NCBI GenBank assembly: GCA_022509145.1
Contig: JAFLTX010000016.1
Span: forward strand, 1 to 35,932
DNA length: 35,932 nt
Direction: 5' to 3'
Origin: Muribaculaceae bacterium
Lineage (GTDB): Bacteria > Bacteroidota > Bacteroidia > Bacteroidales > Muribaculaceae
Shown: positions 8,009-18,900 of the stretch, piece by piece
Layout: each line of letters begins with the position of its first letter
Position numbering within the stretch: the stretch's first letter is position 1
Translations under genes and position numbers: made by a program
The notes under the pieces: model-generated
What the model saw: the letters and a program-made list of their open reading frames with translations, nothing else
Database searches by the model: none
Told to the model about the DNA's origin: nothing

Positions 8009-8371
8009 CTATCTTTTTATATGACGCGAATGCTCCACTGCTGCCCGGCCTATAAATCCAGCGATGGGAGGGGAGAGCTTAGTCACCTTGCAGCTCACGC
8101 TCTCGATCCGTGGAAAACGGGAGGCGATTTCTCCGGTGATTTTCATCGCCACCGTCTCGAGCAGCAACACCGGCTCGTCCATAACTTTTTTGACTATCTC
8201 ATAAAGAGTTACGTAAGATATGGTGTCGTCGATGTCATCGCTCATTTCAGAGGCGTTTTCATCATACGTCACCTCCACGTCAACGGAGAATTCATTCCCG
8301 TCGCGAGTTTCATGTTCAAAAACTCCATGGCGGGAATAAAATCTGACGTCTTCGAGCAGTATGCGTGTCAT
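8009..8371 (-). CDS. folB: Dihydroneopterin aldolase
   Basis: A 120-residue FolB protein that cleaves 7,8-dihydroneopterin to 6-hydroxymethyl-7,8-dihydropterin and glycolaldehyde in folate synthesis. The start MTRILLEDVRFYSRHGVFEHETRDGNEFSVDVEVTYD contains the family core, including the F/Y-x-x-HGV-x-x-x-E motif whose Glu takes part in catalysis and pterin binding. Further matches are TISYVTLYEIVKKVM and LLETVAMKITGEIASRFPRIESVSCKVTKLSPPI, where the Lys of the VxKLxPP segment is the conserved catalytic lysine. Length is typical. The enzyme forms octamers in homologues. It lies downstream of rpiB (71-nt gap) on the same strand. Folate supply links it loosely to the folate-dependent MetH/MetF in this window, though they are not in one operon. 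Confidence 0.93.
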   Translation of the reverse strand: MTRILLEDVRFYSRHGVFEHETRDGNEFSVDVEVTYDENASEMSDDIDDTISYVTLYEIVKKVMDEPVLLLETVAMKITGEIASRFPRIESVSCKVTKLSPPIAGFIGRAAVEHSRHIKR

Positions 8372-8413
8372 CTTCGATATTTAAGGCCCAAGCTGTAAGT
8401 GTTGAAGGCCTCG

Positions 8414-8453
8414 GCTGCAAAGTTTACTGGGCGCTGCAAAGCTTACTTGCAGC
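8414..8453. repeat. Direct 15-nt repeat plus hairpin at the rpiB stop
   Basis: GCTGCAAAGTTTACT (8414-8428) recurs with one mismatch at 8433-8447, period 19. The second copy overlaps the rpiB stop codon and contributes to an inverted repeat GCTGCAA (8433-8439) / TTGCAGC (8447-8453). It looks like a small tandem duplication of the rpiB 3' end; a weak terminator role is possible, but no T-run follows on the minus strand. Confidence 0.4.
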
Positions 8454-8889
8454 AGCCACAGGGAATTTTATCTACACGTTTTTGGTGACGGCCTCCTTCG
8501 AAGGGAGTCGATAGATACTCGTCAACGATCTTCAGAGCGGTTTCCTCGCTGATGAAACGCGCCGGCATCACCAGGAAGTTGGCATCGTTGTGCTGGCGTG
8601 CGAGTTTTGCGATTTCAGGTATCCAACAGAGGGCTGCGCGGATGTTCTGGTGCTTGTTGAGCGTCATCTGAATCCCGTTTCCCGAGCCGCACATAGCGAT
8701 ACCCATATCGCACTCACCCTTCTCTACGGCCTCGGCTGCGGGATGGGCAAAATCGGGATAATCGCACGATTCAAGGGAGTGGGTGCCGAAATCTTTCACT
8801 TCATATCCCTTGCTCTCCACATATTTTTTCACCGCTTCTTTCAGCTCGAAGCCGGCGTGGTCTGATGCCATTGCTATTCTTTTTCCCAT
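8443..8889 (-). CDS. rpiB: Ribose-5-phosphate isomerase B
   Basis: A 148-residue RpiB/LacAB-family enzyme that interconverts ribose 5-phosphate and ribulose 5-phosphate in the pentose phosphate pathway. The N-terminus KRIAMASDHAGFELK carries the phosphate/sugar-binding SDHAG motif. Cys67 in MGIAMCGSGNGI corresponds to the active-site Cys66 of E. coli RpiB, and His100 in ARQHNDANFL to His99. The frame extends further upstream to 8964, but that part lies inside engB; ATG 8889, four bases after the engB stop, is the conserved start and implies translational coupling. The protein ends in an unusual cysteine cluster, KIPCGCCK. It is cytosolic and belongs to the lysC-engB-rpiB set. Confidence 0.94.
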   Translation of the reverse strand: MGKRIAMASDHAGFELKEAVKKYVESKGYEVKDFGTHSLESCDYPDFAHPAAEAVEKGECDMGIAMCGSGNGIQMTLNKHQNIRAALCWIPEIAKLARQHNDANFLVMPARFISEETALKIVDEYLSTPFEGGRHQKRVDKIPCGCCK

Positions 8890-8893
8890 GGTC

Positions 8894-9589
8894 TTATTCT
8901 GGTTTTGTTTCTTCTTTGTTGTTATCTTCCGTCGAAGCTGAGGCTTCGGCGCTTTCTTCCTCATTTTGAGACTCTTCCTTGCGCTCTGCTTCCACTTGTC
9001 GGTTGGTCTCCTCTATGAAGTCGAGAAGCTCTGTGCGTCCGTCTTTCTTTACCGAAGAAGTTACAATCATCTTCGGGAGGATATCCCAATGCACCTCCAG
9101 CACTTTCTTATATCTCTCCACCGCATCGTGAACGGCCATCTTCGACATCTTGTCGGCCTTGGTGAAGACTATAACAAACGGTATGCCGTTCTCGCCGAGC
9201 CATTCGATGAAATCAAGGTCGATCTTCTGCGGCTTGATTCTGATGTCGATAAGCAGGAAAAGGCAGGTCATGCATTCGCGCTTGAAAATGTAATTCTCGA
9301 TAATGCGCTGAATCTCTTCTCTTTGCTTCATTCCGCGTGCCGCATAGCCATAGCCCGGAAGGTCGACGAGATACCATTCCCCGTTGTTGATGGTGAAATG
9401 GTTGATCAGCAGCGTTTTCCCGGGTGTCTGTGAGGTCTTCGCCAGGCTCTTCCGTCCTGTGAGCATATTTATGAGGGAAGATTTCCCTACGTTCGAGCGC
9501 CCGATGAAGGCATATTCGGGTTTGCCGTGCACGGGACACTTGGCCACATCGGCGTTGCTGATCAGATATTTGGCGTCTTTTATTTCCAT
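8894..9589 (-). CDS. engB: Ribosome biogenesis GTPase EngB/YsxC
   Basis: A 231-residue TRAFAC-class GTPase needed for late assembly of the 50S ribosomal subunit. All G motifs are visible: G1 GRSNVGKSS (residues 30-38), G2 region TSQTPGKT, G3 DLPGYG, G4 TKAD and G5 TSSVKK. The segment [20 protein letters not shown] after G3 is typical of EngB. The C-terminus is extended by an acidic, low-complexity tail ([22 protein letters not shown]) that homologues often lack or vary. The open frame runs upstream to 9880 inside lysC, but ATG 9589, two bases after the lysC stop, is the right start because [19 protein letters not shown] aligns with the family. The tight spacing with lysC and rpiB points to a single transcript. 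Confidence 0.94.
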   Translation of the reverse strand: MEIKDAKYLISNADVAKCPVHGKPEYAFIGRSNVGKSSLINMLTGRKSLAKTSQTPGKTLLINHFTINNGEWYLVDLPGYGYAARGMKQREEIQRIIENYIFKRECMTCLFLLIDIRIKPQKIDLDFIEWLGENGIPFVIVFTKADKMSKMAVHDAVERYKKVLEVHWDILPKMIVTSSVKKDGRTELLDFIEETNRQVEAERKEESQNEEESAEASASTEDNNKEETKPE

Positions 9590-9591
9590 AA

Positions 9592-10971
9592 TCAACTGTA
9601 AAATAACGAATGGATAAGTTGGAGCGAGCGGTTGGTGTGCGCTTCCGGAACGGTTATGGTCACGGTGGTGCGCGAAGCTCCTTCTGAAACGGCAAGTGTA
9701 GGAATCTCCTCGCGCTGCAACGTATGGATGATTCGGTGCGATATCTCTCCGTGGCCGAGAATGTTCTCGCCCACGAGCGCTATCATCGTGAGCCCCTCTA
9801 TGCAGTCTACCGCCGAAATTTTCCCGGCCGATATTTCCGGCGCGAATTCCTTGCGTATCAACGCCAAGGCCGCCTCGCACTCGTCTTTCCGCAATGCAAT
9901 GGTAAATCCGTCATGCTCATCAAGCTTTACTGTAAGAAACACGTTTATTCCGTTGAGAGCCAACGCGTTGAATATTCGTGAGCTGACGGTATTGTTCACG
10001 GCCTCGTCGCCCGTTTTTATCTGGATAAGGTGCACGTCTTTCAGGGCTGAGAGGCCTCGGACATGCGAGCAGTTTTTCAACAGTTTGTTGTCGAAATCCT
10101 TGATCATCGTCCCGGGTGCCTCCGGATTGTGGGTGTTCAGGATTTTGATGGGGATGTTCTTCTGGAACACGGGGTATATCGTGGGAGGATAGACCACCTT
10201 CGCGCCGAAAGTGCATAGCTCAAGACTTTCCACAAACGACATCTCCGGAATAAGCCGCGCTTCGGGTATGATACGCGGGTCTGACGTCAGGAACCCGTCT
10301 ACGTCGGTCCATATTTCCAAAACATCGGCGTCAAGCGCGGCAGCGAAAAGGGCAGCGGTGAAGTCGCTTCCGCCTCGTCCCAGGTTGGTGATGGCAGCTG
10401 AGTTGAGGTCTTTCGAGATGAAACCGCCGGCAATTATAGGCTTCCCGGCCTCAGGATGGGCTGCCTCGCGTATGTTTGCAAGCGTCAGGGCGTTGACTAC
10501 GATATTCTTCCCGAATCTGTTCTCGGTCTTGAAGATTTCAAGAGAATCGAGATGAGTTGAGGTGGGAATCATAGCAGCCACGATGATAGAGGAGATTCTC
10601 TCTCCGAAACTCACGATTTTGTCTGAGATCGGGGTGTTGAGATATTGCAGAAGATTCACGCCCATATAGGTGCGCTCAAGCTCGTCGAGCAACGGCGTGA
10701 TCTTTTCAAGGCAGTCTCGTTTCCTCTCCGGGTCTTTCACCACGGCCTCAACTATGTCGTAATGGCGTTGGCGAATCGACTCTACGTCAGCTTTATAGCT
10801 CTCATCTCCGGAAGCTGCCTTCGCCGCAGTGGCAAGCAGTTTGTCAGTCAGGCCTCCGAGGGCTGACACCACCACCACTATCGGCTCTGTGTTCCCGAGT
10901 ATTATCTTCTCTACATTCCGCAGACTCTCGGCCGTTCCCACCGAGGTTCCGCCAAACTTCAAAACTTTCAT
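9592..10971 (-). CDS. lysC: Aspartate kinase (monofunctional, two C-terminal ACT domains)
   Basis: A 459-residue aspartokinase that phosphorylates L-aspartate, the first step to lysine, methionine, threonine and diaminopimelate. It starts with the family motif [12 protein letters not shown]. The kinase core includes [31 protein letters not shown] and [23 protein letters not shown], with the substrate- and ATP-binding residues. From about residue 310 to the end are two ACT-like regulatory domains ([17 protein letters not shown] and [14 protein letters not shown]), expected to bind an end-product amino acid, usually lysine. There is no homoserine dehydrogenase fusion; that enzyme is encoded separately in the met operon at 29.4 kb. 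A -7 box lies just upstream, and engB follows after 2 nt. Confidence 0.95.
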   Translation of the reverse strand: MKVLKFGGTSVGTAESLRNVEKIILGNTEPIVVVVSALGGLTDKLLATAAKAASGDESYKADVESIRQRHYDIVEAVVKDPERKRDCLEKITPLLDELERTYMGVNLLQYLNTPISDKIVSFGERISSIIVAAMIPTSTHLDSLEIFKTENRFGKNIVVNALTLANIREAAHPEAGKPIIAGGFISKDLNSAAITNLGRGGSDFTAALFAAALDADVLEIWTDVDGFLTSDPRIIPEARLIPEMSFVESLELCTFGAKVVYPPTIYPVFQKNIPIKILNTHNPEAPGTMIKDFDNKLLKNCSHVRGLSALKDVHLIQIKTGDEAVNNTVSSRIFNALALNGINVFLTVKLDEHDGFTIALRKDECEAALALIRKEFAPEISAGKISAVDCIEGLTMIALVGENILGHGEISHRIIHTLQREEIPTLAVSEGASRTTVTITVPEAHTNRSLQLIHSLFYS

Positions 10972-10990
10972 TCGGCAAAGAAATTTCTCC

Positions 10991-10998
10991 CAAATTTA
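10991..10998 (-). promoter_or_regulatory. -7 box of lysC
   Basis: On the minus strand TAAATTTG matches TAnnTTTG and would start transcription about 16 nt before the lysC ATG. A convincing -33 TTTG at 19-21 nt is missing; instead TTTTTTTG abuts the box. Confidence 0.5.
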
Positions 10999-11042
10999 CA
11001 AAAAAATTCGATAACGCGCCTATTGCCGCCTTAAAAGCTTTC

Positions 11043-11594
11043 TTACGATTCTGACTGGCAACTTTCCTTGCACTCGCATTCGCAGCCGTTTCCGGTGCAG
11101 ACAAGGAGGGAGAAGTCGTGGTCTTCGCCGTCGATTGTATGCCACGCGGGTAAGACCGCAATCTCTTCAAATCCTCCTTTTTTGAAAAGTTTCTGGGCCG
11201 GGATGTTGGTCGTGGCGGTAACGGCCACCAGTTTTCTTAGCCCCAGCCTATGGAATGCTATCTTCTTCAGCGTTTCGAGTGCGCCTTTCCCGTATCCGTT
11301 GCCGCGGAAATCGGGGAAGATGGTGAGGCCGGCGTAAGCCTTGCGGTCGCGGGCCGAGATGTCGAAGAGGTCTACGATTCCGATTCTCATCCCGCTCTGC
11401 GTCTGGGCTATCAGGCGCAGCTGCCTGGAAGCGAAGGGGTTGGCGTCGTAGTTGAGCGCATATTCGAGCAGCTGCTGGCGTGAGAACGGAGCTGTGTAGT
11501 CCGACCATTTCCAGGCCGAATCGTCATATTCGCATTCAAACATAAAGTCTACGTCTTCAGGCTCTATGGCTCGGAGGGTGATTTTTTCATTCAT
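11043..11594 (-). CDS. GNAT family N-acetyltransferase with Cys-rich tail
   Basis: A 183-residue GNAT acetyltransferase of the RimJ/RimL/SpeG-like group. The N-terminus (ITLRAIEPEDVDFMFECEYDDSAWKWSD) is the usual substrate side. The acetyl-CoA site is in AYAGLTIFPDFRGNGYGKGALETLKKIAF, with the Q/RxxGxG/A-type pyrophosphate loop RGNGYG. VTATTNIPAQKLFKKGGFEEI is motif B of the family. The substrate cannot be told (spermidine, a protein N-terminus or another amine). The last 20 residues hold five cysteines (CTGNGCECECKESC), not needed for the fold and suggestive of metal binding. The start overlaps the end of recR by 8 nt, so translation is probably coupled. Confidence 0.85.
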   Translation of the reverse strand: MNEKITLRAIEPEDVDFMFECEYDDSAWKWSDYTAPFSRQQLLEYALNYDANPFASRQLRLIAQTQSGMRIGIVDLFDISARDRKAYAGLTIFPDFRGNGYGKGALETLKKIAFHRLGLRKLVAVTATTNIPAQKLFKKGGFEEIAVLPAWHTIDGEDHDFSLLVCTGNGCECECKESCQSES

Positions 11595-12216
11595 CTTTAT
11601 GGAATGTTTCTGAGAAAGGTATTCTGTTTTGAATCGAGCGCCCGAGGGTGAGCTCGTCGGTATATTCCAGTTCGTTGCCGATGCTCAGGCCGCGCGCGAG
11701 GATCGATATCTCCACGTCGTAGGGCGCCAGCTTGCGGAAGATGTAATAGTTGGTGGTGTCGCCCTGTATCGTAGGGTTGAGGGCGAGTATCACTTCGCGT
11801 ATCCCTTCCTGCTCCACGCGCTTTATCAGGCTCTCTATCTCAAGGTCGGAAGGGGAGATGCCGTCGAGAGGCGAGATCACGCCTCCTATCACGTGATACA
11901 GCCCCTTGAACTCCCGCGTGCTCTCAATGGTGAGGACGTCTTTGATGGTCTCCACCACGCAGATGGTCTTCTCGTCGCGGCGATGGTCGCTGCAGATTTC
12001 GCAGATTTCACTCTCCGAGATGTTGTGGCACCGGCTGCAGTAGGTCACGTTGTTGCGCATGTCGATTATCGACTGCCCCAGGGCGATGGCCGTCTCTTTA
12101 TCCTGCCTCAGCAGGTGAAGGGCCAGCCTGAGCGCCGTCTTCTCTCCGATTCCCGGGAGCTTCGAGAGCTGCGACACCGCGTTTGCAAGCGATATGGAGT
12201 TGAGTTGGTTGGTCAT
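11587..12216 (-). CDS. recR: Recombination mediator protein RecR
   Basis: A 209-residue RecR that, with RecO, loads RecA on SSB-covered single-stranded DNA in gap repair. It has the N-terminal helix-hairpin-helix (LSKLPGIGEKTALRLALHLL), a four-cysteine zinc site (Cys60, Cys63, Cys72, Cys75 in YCSRCHNISESEICEICSD), and a Toprim domain starting ICVVETIKDVLTIE with HVIGGVISPLDGI and EVILALNPTIQGDTT, then the C-terminal Walker-B-like GLSIGNELEYTDELTLGRS. Start MTNQLNSISLANAVSQL at 12216 fits homologues; the frame continues to 12246 without family similarity. The gene is divergent from ruvA, separated by 91 nt, so two recombination genes share one intergenic region. Confidence 0.95.
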   Translation of the reverse strand: MTNQLNSISLANAVSQLSKLPGIGEKTALRLALHLLRQDKETAIALGQSIIDMRNNVTYCSRCHNISESEICEICSDHRRDEKTICVVETIKDVLTIESTREFKGLYHVIGGVISPLDGISPSDLEIESLIKRVEQEGIREVILALNPTIQGDTTNYYIFRKLAPYDVEISILARGLSIGNELEYTDELTLGRSIQNRIPFSETFHKDE

Positions 12217-12307
12217 TTTGCACGTTGATTGAGGTCTAAGCGGCAATTTTGCACTAAAACACCTATTATTGCGTTTTTTTATTAGACATCACTTTAGAAA
12301 CGATAGA

Positions 12308-12892
12308 ATGATTGAATATATTATAGGAAAACCGACCGAATTGTCGCCCACACGCCTCGTGCTTGAATGTGGAGGGATCGGTTACGAGATAGGGATCACG
12401 GTGCTCGACTATCCCAAGATGCAGGAGAAGGAGCAGCTGAAGGTCTACATCCACGAGAGCATCCGCGAAGACGCCCACGTGCTCTTCGGGTTCCTCTCCA
12501 AGGAGAGCCGCGAGTTCTTCCGGTTGCTTATTGGGGTGAGCGGTGTAGGGCCCAACACTGCCCGGCTCATCCTCTCGTCGCTCAGCGTGGCCCAGCTCGA
12601 AGAGAGCATCGCCACAGGCAACGACTCGATGCTCAAGACGGTGAAAGGGATCGGCGGAAAGACGGCACAGCGCATCATCGTAGACCTCAAAGATAAAATA
12701 AAGACAATAGAAAAATCGTTATCTCCTACGGGTTTGCCTGCAATGGAGAGCCAGTATCAAGACGCCCTGGCGGCGCTGGTGACGCTCGGCTTCGCGCAGG
12801 TGCCCACACAGAAGGTTTTGAGAAAAATATTCACCGGTCAGCCCGACATTTCGGCAGAAGATGCTATAAAGACGGCGTTGAAGATGCTTTGA
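12308..12892 (+). CDS. ruvA: Holliday junction branch migration protein RuvA
   Basis: A 194-residue RuvA that binds four-way junctions as a tetramer and positions the RuvB helicase. It has the N-terminal OB fold (MIEYIIGKPTELSPTRLVLECGGIGYEIGITV), two helix-hairpin-helix motifs (LIGVSGVGPNTARLILSSL and VKGIGGKTAQRIIVDLKDKI) and, after a flexible linker, the RuvB-binding domain III (YQDALAALVTLGFAQVPTQKVLRKI). ATG 12308 is preferred over an upstream ATG at 12269 because MIEYIxG is the universal start. A CAATTTTG at 12244-12251 resembles a -7 box with one mismatch. sprA follows after 37 nt; co-transcription is possible. Confidence 0.95.
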   Translation: MIEYIIGKPTELSPTRLVLECGGIGYEIGITVLDYPKMQEKEQLKVYIHESIREDAHVLFGFLSKESREFFRLLIGVSGVGPNTARLILSSLSVAQLEESIATGNDSMLKTVKGIGGKTAQRIIVDLKDKIKTIEKSLSPTGLPAMESQYQDALAALVTLGFAQVPTQKVLRKIFTGQPDISAEDAIKTALKML

Positions 12893-12929
12893 TGCACCAT
12901 TTCAGGGTCTTCAGGGGAGAGGCTTCTTA

Positions 12930-15900
12930 ATGAGAGGAGACAAGAGAACAGGCAATAAGGGAAACAAGGCGCGCGTCGCCGTGTTCCTTATGATGGCAGT
13001 TGCTTCGATGGCAATTGCTCTTTTTGCCTATCCCCAATATATGCAGTCGCAGCTCGCTCCTCCGCCCCCGGCGCCGGAATATCTCGACAACACGGCCATC
13101 CCCGACAGCGACTTCATGCCCTCGCCCGTGGCCCGGACGCTCCCTCTCGACTATGACGACTATCTCGGGCGCGAGTATGCCGCCGACCTCGAGACCCCCG
13201 AAAACATCAAGACCGAAGCCATCTACGACCCGACCACCGGGATGTATTATCTGCACACAAAGCTCGGCGACCAAGACATCGTCACCCCCTACGTGATGAA
13301 CGCCGAGCAATACAACGCTATGGTGACGCGCCGAGAGATGTTCGACTACTTCCACCAGAAGAACGCCGAGACTTTCGAAAACAAAGAGAAGCAGCCCTTC
13401 AACATCTTCGACATGAACTTCGCCATCGGGCCGCTCGAGAAGATTTTCGGCCCCGGCGGTGTAAGGCTCACCACCCAGGGCTCGATTCAGCTGTCGATGG
13501 GCGTCAAGAGCAACAAGACCGACAATCCGGCTCTCTCGTTGCGCTCGCGGCGGAAAACCTATTTCGACTTCACTCAGAAGATTCAGGCGTCGATCGGTGC
13601 CTCTGTAGGCGACAAGTTGAAATTCAACATGACCTACAACACGGACGCCACCTTCGATTTCGACTCCAAAAACCTCAAGCTCACCTACGAAGGGAAGGAA
13701 GACGAAATCATAAAGAACATCGAGGCGGGCAACGTGAGCATGACCACCGGCTCGAGCCTTATCCGAGGCGGTACGGCCCTCTTCGGTCTCAAGACGAAAC
13801 TGCAGTTCGGCAAGCTCACGCTCACGGGCCTCATGTCGCAGCAGAACAGCGAGTCGAAGACGGTCAACACCCAGGGCGGCGTGCAGGCGCAGGAGTTCAG
13901 CATCCCTGCCGACAACTACGACGCAAACCGCCATTTCTTCCTGGCCCAGTATTTCTACGACAATTACGACAAATTCGCCTCGAAACTTCCCTACGTCTCC
14001 TCCGGCATCCAGATCACTCGCATCGAGGTGTGGGTGACCAACAAGCTTAGCAACTATCAGGAGAGCCGCAACTTCGTGGGGTTCATGGACCTTGGCGAAA
14101 ACATGTCGATGGCCAACGATTATTGGTCGCCGAATTACGCCCAGGACGTTCCCTCGAATCAGAGCAACAACCTCCTGCAGATCATAAAGGAGCAATATCC
14201 CGCCGCCAGAAACATCAATCAGGTGACTCAGGTGCTCGACCCCCTCAAGGCATACGGCATCGAGGGCGGCAAAGACTATGAGAAGGTGGAGAGTGCGCGC
14301 CTCCTCAAGAGCACGGACTACACTCTCAACGCCACTCTCGGCTACATCTCCCTGCGCCAGGCGCTTTCAAGCGACGAGGTGCTTGCCGTGGCTTACGAAT
14401 ACACCTACCAGGGTAAGGTTTATCAGGTAGGGGAGTTCTCGGCCGACGTCACCACCACCTCCGACAACCTTTATCTGAAGATGCTCCGCGGCACCACCAT
14501 CTCGCCCAAGCTGCCGATGTGGAAGCTGATGATGAAAAACGTCTACAGCCTTGGTGCCAACCAGGTGCAGCAGAAAAACTTCAAGCTCAACATCAAGTAT
14601 CTGAGCGACACCACCGGCGTGGAGATCAACTACCTCCCCGTGGGCGATATCGCCAACATGCCGCTGCTCCAGGTGATGAACCTCGACCGCATCGACTCCA
14701 ACCAGGAGTCCAACCCCGACGGTTTCTTCGACTTTATAGAGGGTTACACTGTGCTGAGCCAGCAGGGTAAGATCATATTCCCAGTGGCTGAGCCTTTCGG
14801 CCGAAACCTGCGCGACAAGATAGGCGATGCCAAGCTTGCCGAGCCGTACGTCTACCAGGAGCTTTACGACTCCACTCTCACCGTGGCCAAGCAGTTTGCC
14901 GACAAGAACAAATTCTCGCTGAAAGGGGAGTACCAGGCCAGCAACGGAGCGCAGATCCGTCTCAACGCAATGAACGTGCCCCGCGGATCCGTGGTGGTGA
15001 TGGCCGGCGGTGTGGTCCTCAACGAGAACACCGACTATACCGTCGACTATACCATGGGTATCGTCACCATCACAAACCAGAGCATCATCGACTCGGGCAC
15101 AAACGTGAGCGTGACGCTTGAGAATCAGAGCCTTTTCAGCATGCAGCGGAAGACTCTCCTCGGTCTCGACGCCCAATATCAGATCAACAAGAATCTTAAC
15201 GTCGGGGCCACGCTCCTCCATTTCTCCGAGAAATCCCTCACCGAGAAGGTCAACATAGGCGACGAGGTGATCAACAACACCATGTGGGGTGTCAACCTCA
15301 ACTACAATCAAGACTTCATGTGGCTCACCAACCTTCTCAACAAGGTGCCCACCATCAATGCCACAGCTCCGTCGTCGTTCAAGCTCTCGGCCGAATTCGC
15401 CCAGCTTGTGCCACACAAGCAGAAGAGCGGCAGCAATGCCGGCTCGAGCTTCATCGACGACTTCGAAGACACCCAGATCGGCGTCGACCTCCGCAATCCT
15501 TACTCGTGGTTCCTCGCCAGCACGCCTTACGACGGCGGTGCCGGCGCCCTCTTCCCCGAGGCGGCCCTCTCCAACAACGTGGACTATGGTAAAAACCGCG
15601 CCCTCCTGGCTTGGTATTACATCGACCGCACTTTCACCATGCGCAACTCCAACACCATCCCCGGTTACCTGCGCAACGACCTCAAACAGCTCTCCAACCC
15701 CTACGTCAGGGAAGTCACCGTTAACGAAATCTTCCCCAACCGCGACGTGAACTACGGCGAGAGCAACACCATCCAGACCCTCAACCTCTCTTTCTATCCC
15801 ACCGAAAGAGGCCCCTACAACCTCGACGCCGACAACATCGCTTCAGACGGCAGCCTCCTCAATCCCGAGAAACGCTGGGGCGGCATCATGAGAAAGATGG

Positions 15901-18900
15901 ACAACACCAACTTCGAGTCGTCCAACGTGGAATACCTCCAGTTCTGGATGCTCGACCCGTTCCTCGATCCCGAAAACCCCAACACCGAGGGCGGCGACCT
16001 TTATTTCAACTTCGGCGAGATCAGCGAGGATATCCTCAAAGACGGCATGAAGAGCTATGAGAACGGTATCCCCGTAGACGGCAACGAAGAGTTCATGGAG
16101 TCTACCGTCTGGGGGCGCGTCTCACGCCAGAACTCTCTGACGTATGCCTTCGAGAATACGGCCAACGACCGCCTTATTCAGGACGTCGGTCTCGACGGCC
16201 TTCCCAACGACGACGAATACACCTTCAGCAGTTACCAGGAATACCTCGACAAGCTGCGCACGCGTCTCCCGGCCGAGACCATCGCCAAGATGCAGGAAGA
16301 CCCCTTCTCGGCAATGAACGACCCCGCAGGCGACAATTACCACTTCTACCGCTCCGACTATTACGACGAGCATCAGGTCGGCATCCTCGACCGCTATAAG
16401 AGATACAACGGCGTGGAGGGTAACTCCCTCTCGCCCGACCAGAGCCCCAACCCCCAGTATCAGAGCGCCCGTAGCGTACCCGATGTGGAAGACATCAACC
16501 AGGACAACACGCTCAACGAGTATGAGCGCTACTTCCAGTATAAGGTCTCCATCCGTCCCGAAGACCTGGAAGTGGGGAAGAACTATATCGCCGACAAGCA
16601 GACCTCCATCCAGCGCACCCGCGACGGCGACCTGGAGGTCACCTGGTATCAGTTCAAGATTCCTCTCTCGGCTCCCGAGAAGGTGGTGGGCGGCATCTCC
16701 GACTTCACCACCGTCAGGTTTGCCCGCATGTTCATGACCGGGTTTAAGGAAGTCACACACCTCCGCTTCGCCACTCTCGAGCTTGTGCGCGGCGAATGGC
16801 GCGACTACCAGTTCAACCTCAACAGCCGCAACGACTCTCCCGCCGAGGGCGAGCTCGACATGTCGGTTGTCAACATCGAGGAGAACTCTTCGCGCACCCC
16901 CGTCAACTACGTGCTCCCGCCGGGTGTCGACCGTATCCAGGACCCCGGCCAGAGCCAGGCCACCCAGCTCAACGAGCAGTCGCTCCAGCTCAAGGTCACG
17001 GGCCTCCAGGCCGGCGACGCAAGGGGTATCTACAAGAACACCCAGCTCGACCTGCGCATCTACCGCCGAATGCAGATGTGGGTGCACGCCGAAGCGTTCA
17101 TCGACGACGCAACCAACCTCAAGAACGGCGACCTGGCCCTCTTTATCCGCCTCGGCTCCGACTTCAAGAACAACTATTACGAATACGAGATACCTCTCGA
17201 CCTCACCGCTCCCGGCAACTACAACAACTTCAATTCGGCCGACCGCGCCAAGGTGTGGCCGCTCGACAACAGGCTCGACGTCCCCTTCGAACTCTTCACC
17301 GACTGTAAGATTGCCCGCAACAAAGGGCGCAACGACGGCATGGAGGGTATCAACTACACCTCCGTCTACACCATGCGCGACCCCGACGACGAGCGCAACA
17401 CCGTCAGCATCCTCGGCAATCCCTCGCTCAGCGATGTCAGGGTGATGCTCATCGGTATCCGAAACCTCTCCAACTCCACCAAAGACGGCACAATCTGGGT
17501 AAATGAGCTGAAGGTAACCGACTTCAACGAAAACGGCGGCTGGGCCCTCAACACCAACGCCAACCTTGCGCTCAGCGACGTGGCCATGGTCAACTTCTCC
17601 TATCATAAGGAGACGGCCGGTTTCGGCGGCGTCGACCAGGGGCTATCGGCCCGTCGCCTCGACGACTACGAGCAGATGAATGTGGCCGTGCAGGGCGACC
17701 TGGGGAAGGTGGTCCCCGAAAAGGTGAAGCTCAGCGCGCCGATCTATTATTCGCGTTCCAACGAGCGGACAACCCCCATGTATAATCCTCTCGACCAGGA
17801 CCTTCTCCTTAAAGACGCTCTCGAGGCTGCCTCCACTAAGGCCGAGAAAGACTCCATCAAGAGTTATGCCCTCACCACCAAGATGACGGAGAGCTTCTCT
17901 ATCAGCAACCTGCGCTTCAACATCCAGAGCAAGGTGCCCATGCCCTGGGATCCCGCTAACTTCCAGCTCGCTTTCTCGTTCAACAAGCAGAAAAACACCG
18001 ATCCCACCACCGAATACGAGAACACCAACGACTTCCGCGGCAGCTTCCAGTACAGCTATTCGCCCGTCATAAAGCCCCTCAAGCCGTTCGGCTTCATCAA
18101 GGGTAACAGCAAGACGGCCAAATTCCTGCGCGACTGGCAGATCAACTGGCTCTTCAACAACCTCACCTTCTTTACCAATATGACGAGGTACTACTACGAG
18201 CAGCAGGCGCGCAGCGCCGTCGACGACATATTCCAGCTCCCCGTCCAGGTCAGCAAGAATTTCTACTGGAACCGCCAGTTCTCGCTCAACTGGAATCTGA
18301 TCCAGAGCCTTAGCCTCTCCTTCCAGAGCAACACTACAGCCCGCATCGAGGAGACGACCGGCGCAGTAAACCGCAAACTCTTCCCCGACAGATATAAGGA
18401 GTGGAAAGACACCGTGATGTCTTCTATCCGCGGCCTCGGAACCCCCTGGAACTACAATCAGACCTTCACCGGCACATATCGCGCCCCGTTCAACAAGATT
18501 CCGTTCCTCGATTACCTCACGGGCAACGTAAGTTACACCGCCACCTACGCCTGGAACAAAGGCGCCACCGTGGAGGATGTATATCTCGGCAACTCCATCC
18601 AGAACCAGTCTACCTGGAACGCCGACGCCCGTCTCAACTTCGAGACTCTCTTCAACCATTCCAAGTATCTGCAGGAAGTAAACAAGCGATTCTCCTCGTC
18701 TAACTCTTCGCGCAACAACAACCGCAACCGTAAGAAAGACGACCGCAAGCGTGTCGAGAAAGCCGTTACCCTCTCGCCCGACACCACCACAACCATCAAC
18801 CATAACCTCAAAAGCAAAAACGTCAAGGTGATGGCCACGTTGGGCAACAAGCCCTTCATGCTCCAGACCAACGTCATCGACGAGAACAACATAGAGATCC

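Noticed and set aside
9590..9880. Long N-terminal extension of engB
   Set aside because: The extension overlaps lysC in another frame and has no GTPase similarity; ATG 9589 aligns with the family.
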